DNA of 64,000 bases, from NCBI RefSeq assembly GCF_004000435.1, contig NZ_RBVZ01000004.1, forward strand, positions 62,001-126,000, given 5' to 3'. Shown piece by piece: positions 55,130-63,069 of the stretch. Each line of letters starts with the position of its first letter. The stretch's first letter is position 1. The stretch is from Alexandriicola marinus. Its GTDB lineage: Bacteria; Pseudomonadota; Alphaproteobacteria; Rhodobacterales; Rhodobacteraceae. The notes under the pieces were generated by a model. The model did no database searches. It was given only the letters and a program-made list of their open reading frames with translations, and was not told the DNA's origin. The position numbers were made by a program, and so were the translations under genes.

Positions 55130-56758
55130 GTGAAAACAGAACTTTACAACATGGTGGCCCGTTCAAGAGTGAACCGGCGCAGGCTGCTGCAAGGCGCCGC
55201 GAGCGCGGGCGCACTGGCCGCGATGGGGGCCCGTCCGGCCATGGCCGAGGCGCATGGGTCGGTGCGTGCCGAAATTCTCAAGATCCCCGGCGTGGGCATG
55301 GGATCGCCCACCGATGCCGATTGGCAGAAAGTCGGCGAGCTGTGCCTCGGGCCGACCAAGGAACGCGTCGCCGAGGGCGAATTCGCGGGCGTCGAGCTGA
55401 CCTTCATGGGTCTCAACAACCAGAACCTGCACAACTTCCTGTTCCGCGGCTTCCTGAAGCCATGGGAGGCCTATACCGGCGCCACGATCAACTGGATCGA
55501 CCTGGCCCAGGCCGATTACAACGCCCGCCTGCAGCAGTCGATCGCCACGGGCACCGTCGACTTCGACATCATCGAGATGGGCGCTCCCTTCGAAGGTGAC
55601 ACCGCAGGACGCGGCCTTTTGGACGAGATGCCCGAATGGGTGAAGGAGCAGATCGAGGCCGATGACCTCGTGGGATACCTTCAGCCGCCCGTCGGCACCT
55701 GGGACGGCAAGACCTACCGGATCACCATCGACGGCGACTGCCACACCTTCGCCTACCGGACCGATTATTTCGGCGAGGGCGCGATCGGAGGGCCAAAGGT
55801 GCCCAGCACCTGGCAGGAGGTCAACGCGGCCTCGCTGGCCCTGAAAGGCCAGACAGACCCGCTGACCGGCCTTGATGCCCATGGCTTCCTCGATCCGCTG
55901 AAGTATCAGTGGGGCGGCTTCGGCTTCTACTTCCTTGCCGACCGCGCGTCGTCCTATGTCAAGCATCCCGACAGCCCCGCGTGGCTGTTCGAGCCCGAAA
56001 CCATGAAGCCCATGGTCAACAACCCGGGCTGGGTGCAGGCGATCCAGGACGTCTTCGATCTGGTCGCGGCCGATGCCTACCCGGCCGATCAGGTCAACGC
56101 GGACCCCAACACCACCGCCTTCAGCCAGTTCCTTGCCGGAACCGGCTCGATGCTGACGTGGTGGGGCGACGTGGGCTCGAACGCACGCACCTCCGACAGC
56201 TCTGTCGTGGGCGATGTCGTCGGCTTCGGCATCAACCCCGGATCGGAGCGGCGCTTCAACGCGGCGACCGCGTCGTGGGAAGACGAGATGAACGAAGCGC
56301 CGGTCATGTCCTACATCGGCTGGGGCATCTACGTCACCTCGCGGGTGTCGGGCGACGACCTCAAGCGCAAGGCCGCCTGGTCGGCCGCGGCGCATCTGGG
56401 CGGCAAGGACCTGTCGCTCTGGACGTCGGCCTATCCGTCGGGCTTCCAGCCCTACCGCAACTCCCACTTCCAGTACGAAGAGTGGGAAGAGGCTGGCTAC
56501 GACCGGGCCTTCGTCGAGGATTATCTCGGGTCCAACGTCGACAGCTACAACCACCCCAACGCCGCGATCGAACCGCGTATCCCCGGCATCTTCCAGTACT
56601 ACTCGATCGCCGAGGACGAACTGGTCAAGGGGATCAACGGCCAGTACGGCTCGGCGCAGGAAACCGCCGATGCCATCGCCGCCGCCTGGGAGGATATCAC
56701 CGACCAGATCGGCCGCGAGAGCCAGATCGCGCTCTACAAGGCGTCGCTGGGCATGTAA
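55130..56758 (+). CDS. Sugar ABC transporter substrate-binding protein, Tat-type signal
   Basis: The 542-residue protein has an N-terminal twin-arginine-type signal (SRVNRRRLLQGAASAGALAAMGA, ending AMA-EAH). The mature domain is an extracellular solute-binding family 1 fold with Trp/Tyr-rich carbohydrate contacts (WDGKTYRITIDGDCHTFAYRTDYFG, WGGFGFYFLADR). At about 500 mature residues it is longer than most CUT1 binding proteins. GTG 55130 is chosen for the GGGAGG site seven bases upstream. It heads the plus unit with the two permeases. Confidence 0.9.
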   Translation: MKTELYNMVARSRVNRRRLLQGAASAGALAAMGARPAMAEAHGSVRAEILKIPGVGMGSPTDADWQKVGELCLGPTKERVAEGEFAGVELTFMGLNNQNLHNFLFRGFLKPWEAYTGATINWIDLAQADYNARLQQSIATGTVDFDIIEMGAPFEGDTAGRGLLDEMPEWVKEQIEADDLVGYLQPPVGTWDGKTYRITIDGDCHTFAYRTDYFGEGAIGGPKVPSTWQEVNAASLALKGQTDPLTGLDAHGFLDPLKYQWGGFGFYFLADRASSYVKHPDSPAWLFEPETMKPMVNNPGWVQAIQDVFDLVAADAYPADQVNADPNTTAFSQFLAGTGSMLTWWGDVGSNARTSDSSVVGDVVGFGINPGSERRFNAATASWEDEMNEAPVMSYIGWGIYVTSRVSGDDLKRKAAWSAAAHLGGKDLSLWTSAYPSGFQPYRNSHFQYEEWEEAGYDRAFVEDYLGSNVDSYNHPNAAIEPRIPGIFQYYSIAEDELVKGINGQYGSAQETADAIAAAWEDITDQIGRESQIALYKASLGM

Positions 56759-56793
56759 CCTGAACCGCGCGGACCTTCTGGCCCGCGCAACCA

Positions 56794-56824
56794 TGGCCCG
56801 CCCCGAAACGGGCGGGCCACTTTT
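56794..56824 (+). terminator. Attenuating hairpin between binding protein and first permease genes
   Basis: A 10-bp stem (TGGCCCGCCC / GGGCGGGCCA), loop CGAAAC, is followed one base later by TTTT. Partial termination here would give more binding protein than permease, a usual arrangement. Confidence 0.7.
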
Positions 56825-56850
56825 GACCGCAGGACAGGCAAGACCGGGGC

Positions 56851-57960
56851 ATGAGCACCTCTGAAGGCGATCTCCTCCATGTCGTCACCGCCGACGACAT
56901 TTCCGACGGACGGCGCAAGCTGGGCACCACGGTCATCTGGGGGTCCTTCGCGATTCTCGTGATCGTCGCGGCCCTGCAATGGGCCGATGCCAATGGCCGG
57001 GCCGATTTCGGCTTCACCTCGTGGCGGCCGACCCTCTATGCCTTCTGCCTGTGGTCGGTGGGCCTGTGCTGGGGCCAGGTCCTGCGCTTTGGCGAATATG
57101 GCAAACGCACGCTTTTCGTCCTACCCGCCGCACTCTTCGTGGGGGCGATGGTCGTCTTTCCGCTGATCTTCGGCGTCGGAATCGCGCTGTCGGACTGGAA
57201 CCTGTCCTCCCCGGACGGCCGGCAATTCAACGGCACCGACAATATTGTCGAGATGTGGAACGATCCGTTCTACTGGAACGCACTGAAGAACATGGTCTGG
57301 TACGTTCTGGCGATCTTGCCGGAATATGCGATCGCGTTCGGGCTCGCGGTGCTGCTGAACGCCCAGATCCGGGCGCGCAAGTTCTTTCGGGTCGCTTTCC
57401 TTCTGCCGCTGATGCTGTCGCCCGTGGCGGTGTCGTGGATGATCGGCAAATCCATGCTCGAGGTGCGCTTCGGGCCGATCGCACGGTTCTTCCGCTCCCT
57501 CGGGGTCGAGGATGTGGCCTTCTTCTCTTCGCCCGAGATGGCGCGCTTCATGATCATGGCGATGGATGCCTGGACCTTCATCCCTTTCATGATGATCATG
57601 ATTCTCGCCGGCCTACAGGCCATTCCGAAAGAGCTGAACGAGGCCGCCCGCGTCGATGGCGCGGGCCCGTGGCGCGGCTTCTGGGAGGTGACCTTCCCGC
57701 TGATGCTACCCGTCTCGATCACCGCGATCCTGATCCGCATCATCTTCAAGCTCAAGCTGGCCGATATCGTCATCAACGTGACCTCGGGCGGCCCCGGCGG
57801 CGCGACCGACACCGTGACGTCTTTCATCTTCCGCGAATATCGCGACCGATCCAACGTGGGCTACGGCACGCTTCTGGCGATGGTCTACCTCGTCATCATC
57901 GTCATCTTCATGACGATCCTGATGAAGGTGTCCGAACGCTGGACCCGGCCCCGCACATGA
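56851..57960 (+). CDS. Sugar ABC transporter permease (CUT1, MalF-like)
   Basis: The 369-residue permease has the EAA loop NEAARVDGAGPWRGFWEVTFPLM for contact with the ATPase. The typical family start LFVLPAALFVGAMVVFPLIFGVGIALSDWNL appears only at about residue 89; before it lie two extra hydrophobic segments (about 29-47 and 62-80), giving around eight helices. It starts 92 bp after the binding protein gene, behind an attenuator. Confidence 0.92.
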   Translation: MSTSEGDLLHVVTADDISDGRRKLGTTVIWGSFAILVIVAALQWADANGRADFGFTSWRPTLYAFCLWSVGLCWGQVLRFGEYGKRTLFVLPAALFVGAMVVFPLIFGVGIALSDWNLSSPDGRQFNGTDNIVEMWNDPFYWNALKNMVWYVLAILPEYAIAFGLAVLLNAQIRARKFFRVAFLLPLMLSPVAVSWMIGKSMLEVRFGPIARFFRSLGVEDVAFFSSPEMARFMIMAMDAWTFIPFMMIMILAGLQAIPKELNEAARVDGAGPWRGFWEVTFPLMLPVSITAILIRIIFKLKLADIVINVTSGGPGGATDTVTSFIFREYRDRSNVGYGTLLAMVYLVIIVIFMTILMKVSERWTRPRT

Positions 57961-57969
57961 GGCGCATCG

Positions 57970-58887
57970 ATGTCTGAGCAAATCTTTCACGACAGCCCCG
58001 CAGATGCCGGCCACCGCGCCAAGTGGTGGAGCTCGCGGATAGCGATCTACACAATCCTGATCTTCTGGGCGATCATCTGCCTCTTTCCGATCTTCTGGAC
58101 GATCACGACATCGTTCAAACGCGCTCCCGACGTGATGCAGGGCAATATCATCCCGTGGCTCGATTTCGCCCCGAACTGGCTGGGCTGGCGGTCGCTGGGC
58201 CTGTCGCCCGACACGATCGGCACGGAAAGCACGGTGCGGGCCGAGTTCATGAAACGGTTCCTGAACTCCACCATCATCGCGCTGTCGGCCTCGACGCTGG
58301 CCGTCGTGCTGGGCAGCCTCGCGGCCTATGGGCTCTCGCGGTTCTCCTACCGGTTCGGGCCGATGAAGAATTCGGATATCTCCTTCTTCTTTCTCAGCCA
58401 GCTGATCCTGCCGCCCGTCGTGCTCGCCCTGCCGTTCCTCGTGCTCTACAAATCCCTGGCGCTCCTCGATACCCGCATCGGGTTGATCATGCTCTATACG
58501 CTGACGGTCTTGCCCATCGTGATCTGGATCATGCGCGACCAGTTCTCTTCGATCCCGACCGAGCTGGAAGAGGCGGCCCTTGTCGACGGCCTGTCGATCT
58601 GGGGGGCGTTCGTGACGATCATCCTGCCGATCGCGCTTCCGGGGATGGTCGCGGCCTTCATCCTGAGCCTTGTGCTGACGTGGAACGAATATTTCTTCGC
58701 CGCGCTTCTGACCTCGACCAACGCGGTCACCCTGCCGGTGATGGTGGCAAGCCAGACCGGAAGTCAGGGGATCAACTGGTGGTCGATGGCGGCCCTCAGC
58801 TTTGCAGCGATCCTGCCGCTGATCGTGATCGGCATCGTGCTCGAACGCTTCATCATCAAGGGCATGGCCGCGGGCGCGGTGAAGTAG
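57970..58887 (+). CDS. Sugar ABC transporter permease (CUT1, MalG-like)
   Basis: The 305-residue permease has six predicted helices and the EAA loop EEAALVDGLSIWGAFVTIILPIALPG. The start WWSSRIAIYTILIFWAIICLFPIFWTITTSFK and the end IVIGIVLERFIIKGMAAGAVK are typical MalG-like ends. It begins 9 bp after the first permease and closes the plus unit; the SIS isomerase gene on the other strand ends 33 bp beyond. Confidence 0.94.
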   Translation: MSEQIFHDSPADAGHRAKWWSSRIAIYTILIFWAIICLFPIFWTITTSFKRAPDVMQGNIIPWLDFAPNWLGWRSLGLSPDTIGTESTVRAEFMKRFLNSTIIALSASTLAVVLGSLAAYGLSRFSYRFGPMKNSDISFFFLSQLILPPVVLALPFLVLYKSLALLDTRIGLIMLYTLTVLPIVIWIMRDQFSSIPTELEEAALVDGLSIWGAFVTIILPIALPGMVAAFILSLVLTWNEYFFAALLTSTNAVTLPVMVASQTGSQGINWWSMAALSFAAILPLIVIGIVLERFIIKGMAAGAVK

Positions 58888-58920
58888 GGGCCCCTGCCCC
58901 GCGACACGCGCACTGTGGTC

Positions 58921-59472
58921 TCACTCGAGGTTGGTGTGGCGGGTTTCCATCTCGGCACTCGTGACGCCCAGCCGCGCGCGCAGGTCATGGATCATGACCT
59001 CGAACAGGACGAACATCGCCCCTTCGAAGACCGATCCCATGGGCAGGACGCCTTCGGTCTCGCCCGGCGCCCGCGCCATGGTCCGTGCCGGCAGAACGAG
59101 GAACTGATCGACCAGTGCCGCGGGCGCGCGGTCAGGTTCCGCCGTCAGCAGAAGCGTGCGGGCGCCCGCCGCGCGCGCCTTGCCCAGTAGCGCCGTTACC
59201 GTTGCCAGCTCCCCCGGTCCGGCCGAGGCCAGAAACAGGTCTCCGGGTCCGACCGGCGGGCAGGCCATGTCCCCCTGCATCGCGACCGACAGCCCCAGAT
59301 GGTGCAATCGCATGACAAATCCGCGCAGCTGCACCCCTTCACGCCCGCAGCCATAGCCCACGACCACGCCTGCCCCGGCGATCAACGCGCAGGCGGCCTC
59401 GACCTGCGCATCATCGAGGCCCTCGAGCCCCGCGCCGATCTCGGCCAGCGCATTGGCATACTCAGATCTCAT
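58921..59472 (-). CDS. SIS-domain sugar isomerase (HxlB-like)
   Basis: The 183-residue protein is a single SIS domain: AGAGVVVGYGCGREGVQLRGFVMRLHHLGLSVAMQGDMACPPVGPGDLFLASAGPGE, then TLLLTAEPDRAPA and MGSVFEGAMFVLFEVMIHDLRARLG. The length and ending are those of 6-phospho-3-hexuloisomerases. No hexulose-phosphate synthase is adjacent, so it may act on another sugar phosphate. Its start overlaps the FGGY kinase stop by four bases. Confidence 0.85.
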   Translation of the reverse strand: MRSEYANALAEIGAGLEGLDDAQVEAACALIAGAGVVVGYGCGREGVQLRGFVMRLHHLGLSVAMQGDMACPPVGPGDLFLASAGPGELATVTALLGKARAAGARTLLLTAEPDRAPAALVDQFLVLPARTMARAPGETEGVLPMGSVFEGAMFVLFEVMIHDLRARLGVTSAEMETRHTNLE

Positions 59473-60956
59473 GAAAGGTCCGCCATGATATCCTTGGTCT
59501 GGAGATAGAGACGTTTGAACAGATCGTGCTGGCCTTCGAGGGCGGCGCCGGGATCGGGCTCGACCTGTTGCGTCACCGGGTTCCACCTGTCGATATCGCC
59601 CCGCTCGGCGAGGCCTGCCGCGCAGGCGGCAAGGAAGGCATTGCCATAGCTGGCACCGATCGACTTCTCGCGCAGGATCTGAGGCACCTTGCCGATATCG
59701 GACGTGGCCTGAAGCCAGATCGCATTCTGCGTCCCGCCGCCCACGGCCAGAACGCGTGTCGGCGCCTGTCCGATCTCTCCATAGGTTTCGATCACATGCG
59801 CCGTGCCGTGGGCGATCCCTTCAAGAAGGGCGCGATACATGTCGCCGCGGGTATGGGTCAGGTTCAGACCAAAGAAGGTGCCCTTGGCCCTCGGGTCATG
59901 GATCGGGGTCCGCTCGCCCGAGAAATAGGGCAGGAACAGGATGCCGTTGGCGCCTGCCGGTGTGTCGGCGGCTTCGCGCGCGAGGTCGGGAAAGGCCGTC
60001 TCGCGCGGCAATTCGCGGGCGAATTGATCGCGAAACCAATGGGTCAGCGTGCCCGAAGTGGCCAGCCCCGCCATCGAGGCATGCTCCCCTTCGAATAGCC
60101 ACGGCGCATACCACAGCCGCGGATCGGTGACGCGGCCCGACACGGCCTGAATGATGAAGATGGTCGAGCCATACATCATCATCATGTCGCCCGGACGGGT
60201 CAGGCCCACACTGACCGCCTCGGCCGCCGCATCGATCGTCCCGCAGGTGACGGGCGTGCCGGGGGCAAGGCCTGTTTCGGCGGCCGCCTCGGGCGTGACG
60301 GTTCCCGCGATCTCGGACGACCACATCAGGCGCGGCAGCTTGTCCAGCGCGATGATGTCGGAGGCAAGGGCGTCGGTCCAGTCCTGCCGGTCGACATCGT
60401 AAAGCGGGGAGAAGTTGGCCGCCGTGTAATGATCGATCACCTTCTCGCCGGTCAGGCGAAAGGTCAGAAAGCTCGTGGAGGTGAAGATCGCCTCGGTCCG
60501 GTCGAAAAGCTCGGGGTGGTTCCGTTTGAGCCAGAGGATCTTCGGCCCCACCGATTGCGATGTCAGGGCGTTGCCGCAGGTGGCGAGGATCGTCTCTTCG
60601 CCGATGCGGTCGGTCAGTTCGGTGATCTCGGCTTCGGCGCGGGTATCAACGCCGTAAAGAACGCCGTTCATCAGGGGCCGTCCCTGCCCGTCCACGGGCA
60701 ACATGCAGGGTCCGATGGCCGAAGTTGCGACGCAGGCGATCTCGGTCGGGTCGATGCCCGACCCTGCGAGCAGGTCCCGTGTCACCTGAACGAAATCGCC
60801 CCACCAATCCTCCTCGGCGCGGTGCTCGGCCCAGCCGGGCCGGGGCACGATCATCTCGTGATCGCGCCGCGCCACGGCCACGACGCGGCCCTTGTCATCC
60901 ACCAGCACACCCTTTGTCTGGTAGGTCCCGATATCGACGCCGAGCGTATAGGTCAT
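59469..60956 (-). CDS. FGGY-family carbohydrate kinase
   Basis: The 495-residue kinase begins LGVDIGTYQTKGVLVDDKGRVVA and has TCGTIDAAAEAVSVG, LFLPYFSGERTPIHDP and RVLAVGGGTQNAIWLQATSDI. This is the ketose/polyol kinase fold, closest in look to xylulokinase- and fuculokinase-like members. The substrate is not readable. It overlaps the genes on both sides by four bases, in a tight unit with SIS isomerase, M42 and BtpA genes. Confidence 0.92.
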   Translation of the reverse strand: MTYTLGVDIGTYQTKGVLVDDKGRVVAVARRDHEMIVPRPGWAEHRAEEDWWGDFVQVTRDLLAGSGIDPTEIACVATSAIGPCMLPVDGQGRPLMNGVLYGVDTRAEAEITELTDRIGEETILATCGNALTSQSVGPKILWLKRNHPELFDRTEAIFTSTSFLTFRLTGEKVIDHYTAANFSPLYDVDRQDWTDALASDIIALDKLPRLMWSSEIAGTVTPEAAAETGLAPGTPVTCGTIDAAAEAVSVGLTRPGDMMMMYGSTIFIIQAVSGRVTDPRLWYAPWLFEGEHASMAGLATSGTLTHWFRDQFARELPRETAFPDLAREAADTPAGANGILFLPYFSGERTPIHDPRAKGTFFGLNLTHTRGDMYRALLEGIAHGTAHVIETYGEIGQAPTRVLAVGGGTQNAIWLQATSDIGKVPQILREKSIGASYGNAFLAACAAGLAERGDIDRWNPVTQQVEPDPGAALEGQHDLFKRLYLQTKDIMADLS

Positions 60957-62155
60957 GGCTGATTCTCCTCCGTGGAGGAGCCGGGCGGGAGGACCAGAGG
61001 GTCTTCTGCTGGCATCTCCGGTGCCGGTGGCTCGGCCGCGACGGGGGCCGCCGGGGCATCGGCCGGATCACGGCCAAGGTCGAATTGGGCATCGAGCCGC
61101 TGCACGGCGGCCTGCAGAAGCCGGGCCAGGCTTTCCAGATCACGAAGATCGCAGACCTCGAGCGCCGAATGCGAGGCGCGCATCGGAAAGCCCACGTCGA
61201 TGGAGATGACCCCCTCGCCCACAAGCTGCACATAGGACAGGTCCGTCAGGACGCCCACTTGCGCCGAACGTTGCAGGGGCAGCCCTTCACCCGCTGCCGC
61301 CTCTTCGATCAGACGCACGGCGGCAGGGTGCGGTATCACGCCGTTGAGCGTGCCACGCCCGTGGAACGAATAGAGGCTCATCCCGGGCCCGCCGCCCAGA
61401 ACCATCTCGCCCCGGTCGGCCATGTCGGGCGTGTCGGTCGCCAGCATCAGGTCGATCTGGATGGCCACATCGGGTTTCAGCCGTTGCGCCGCCACCTGAG
61501 CGCCGCGCAGGTTGAATTCCTCGAGCACCGAAAAGACGATATGCACCGTCGGCCCGCCCTCCCGGTTGCGCAGCGCGCGGGCCAGCGCCATCAGAACCGC
61601 ACAGCCCGCGCGATCGTCTATGGCCGTCCCGGCCAGTCGGGTATCGGCAAGGGGCAGGACCTGCGGCAGATAGATCACGGGCGCGCCGATCCGGATGCCC
61701 GCAGCCTCGACCGCCGCTCTGGAGCCGTGGCCCGTGTCGATCACGATCTCGGGCGCCTTGACGACGCGGTATTTCTCTTCGGGTGTCGTGGCGTGATGGG
61801 CCTTGTTGAGGATCACCCCGGGCACATCGCGCCCTTCGCCCACGCAGACCAGCACCGCCTGCGCCGCCATCGCGCGTTCCGCCACGCCCCCCATCCGCTC
61901 GACCCGCAAGAGGCCGTCGGGTTCGATCCGGCGGACGATGAAGCCCAGCTGATCCATATGGGCAAAGACCATGACGGATGGGGCCGCGGGATCGCCCGGG
62001 AACGTCACGGTGAAATTGCCCAGCCGGTCGGTCTCGCCGGTGATGCCGTCGCGGGCAAGCTGCGCCGCGATGTGCCGGCGAACCCGATCCTCGTGGCCCG
62101 CAAGGCCCGGGATGCACATCAGTTGCGATAGGTCCTCCTCCAGACGATCCAGCAT
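60953..62155 (-). CDS. M42-family metallopeptidase homolog (FrvX/SgcX-like)
   Basis: The 400-residue protein has the M42 metal and catalytic pattern: VFAHMDQLGFIV (His66, Asp68), TAIDDRAGCAVL, VFSVLEEFNLRGAQVA with the catalytic Glu pair, and a late ISIDVGFPMRASHSALEV. Family members are aminopeptidases or cellulase-like hydrolases of unknown substrate; in E. coli, FrvX and SgcX lie in sugar operons. A Pro/Ala/Glu-rich tail (about 365-400) is unusual. Coupled to BtpA (one-base overlap). Confidence 0.88.
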   Translation of the reverse strand: MLDRLEEDLSQLMCIPGLAGHEDRVRRHIAAQLARDGITGETDRLGNFTVTFPGDPAAPSVMVFAHMDQLGFIVRRIEPDGLLRVERMGGVAERAMAAQAVLVCVGEGRDVPGVILNKAHHATTPEEKYRVVKAPEIVIDTGHGSRAAVEAAGIRIGAPVIYLPQVLPLADTRLAGTAIDDRAGCAVLMALARALRNREGGPTVHIVFSVLEEFNLRGAQVAAQRLKPDVAIQIDLMLATDTPDMADRGEMVLGGGPGMSLYSFHGRGTLNGVIPHPAAVRLIEEAAAGEGLPLQRSAQVGVLTDLSYVQLVGEGVISIDVGFPMRASHSALEVCDLRDLESLARLLQAAVQRLDAQFDLGRDPADAPAAPVAAEPPAPEMPAEDPLVLPPGSSTEENQP

Positions 62156-62967
62156 CACTTGCCACCCCGTGCCGTGCGAACGAGGCTCATGAATTCGACG
62201 GCCCGGTCCGGGTCGATCGCGTTCCAGGTATGGCCATCGACCTTGAGCGCCGAACCCACGACGCAACCGTCCGCGATCGCCAGAACATCCGCCACGGTCT
62301 CGTGCTTGACGCCGGTATTCGCCATCACGGGCACGCTCGTGACCGCGCGTTTGACGGCCTCGAGATCCTCCATCCGGGCGGCCTCCCCGGTGATCTGGCC
62401 CGAGACGAGCACCGCGTCGGGGATCGAGGAAAAGACGGCCGAGCGCGCCCGGTCGGCCAGCGGCCGCTGATCGAGCGAATGGGCGAATTCGGCGGATACG
62501 TTATAGAGCATCGCCACGTCCTTCGCGCCCAGCCGGTTGCGATAACGCATCGCGGCGCCGGCATCGGGCGTCCATGGCCCCATGTCCGAGGCATAGGTGC
62601 CGGTAAAGATTTCGCGCACGAAAGAGGCGCCCGTGGCGGCCGCAAGCGCGATGGTCGACATCGGATCCCACAGCACGTTGACCCCGAACGGCACCGTGAT
62701 CTCGGAGCGCAGGGTGCCGATGATCGAGGCCATGGTCGCGGTCGAGGCGGTATCGACCTGAAACTCATAGGGCCGGTCGTTTTCGTTGCCGAACATCACC
62801 GCGTCGAACCCCGCCGCCTGAAGGGCGGCGAGATCGCGGCGCGCCCCGTCGAGAAGCCCCTCGATCCCCGCCTCCGGGTCAAAAAGGGGGCTGCCCGGCA
62901 GCGCCCCGATATGGACCATGCCGATCACGGGCTTTGCCGTGCCGAAAATCTCGTTGAACCGTTCCAT
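62155..62967 (-). CDS. BtpA/SgcQ family protein
   Basis: The 270-residue TIM-barrel-like protein begins KPVIGMVHIGALPGSPLFD, the BtpA signature, and has DAVMFGNENDRPYEF and a C-terminal TVADVLAIADGCVVGSALKVDG, which looks like a phosphate-binding loop. BtpA was named for photosystem I biogenesis in cyanobacteria, but its relatives in heterotrophs such as SgcQ sit in sugar operons. An enzymatic role on a phosphosugar is likely but unproven. It is the first gene of the four-gene minus unit. Confidence 0.9.
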   Translation of the reverse strand: MERFNEIFGTAKPVIGMVHIGALPGSPLFDPEAGIEGLLDGARRDLAALQAAGFDAVMFGNENDRPYEFQVDTASTATMASIIGTLRSEITVPFGVNVLWDPMSTIALAAATGASFVREIFTGTYASDMGPWTPDAGAAMRYRNRLGAKDVAMLYNVSAEFAHSLDQRPLADRARSAVFSSIPDAVLVSGQITGEAARMEDLEAVKRAVTSVPVMANTGVKHETVADVLAIADGCVVGSALKVDGHTWNAIDPDRAVEFMSLVRTARGGK

Positions 62968-63033
62968 GTGTTCTGCCTTGTCCTTCGAATTCTGTGTCAG
63001 CCTACTGCCAAAGCCGTTGGCCCCCAAGCGTTT

Positions 63034-63049
63034 CATGCTAGCATGTCAG
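63034..63049. promoter_or_regulatory. Palindromic motif, candidate shared operator (site 2)
   Basis: CATGCTAGCATGTCAG lies in the 102-bp divergent gap between BtpA and the aldo/keto reductase gene, 21 bp before the latter's start. It differs from site 1 (54939-54954) at three positions, all transitions, and also holds a perfect CATGCTAGCATG. Confidence 0.6.
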
Positions 63050-63069
63050 TCAAATGGAGGGAGGACGCC

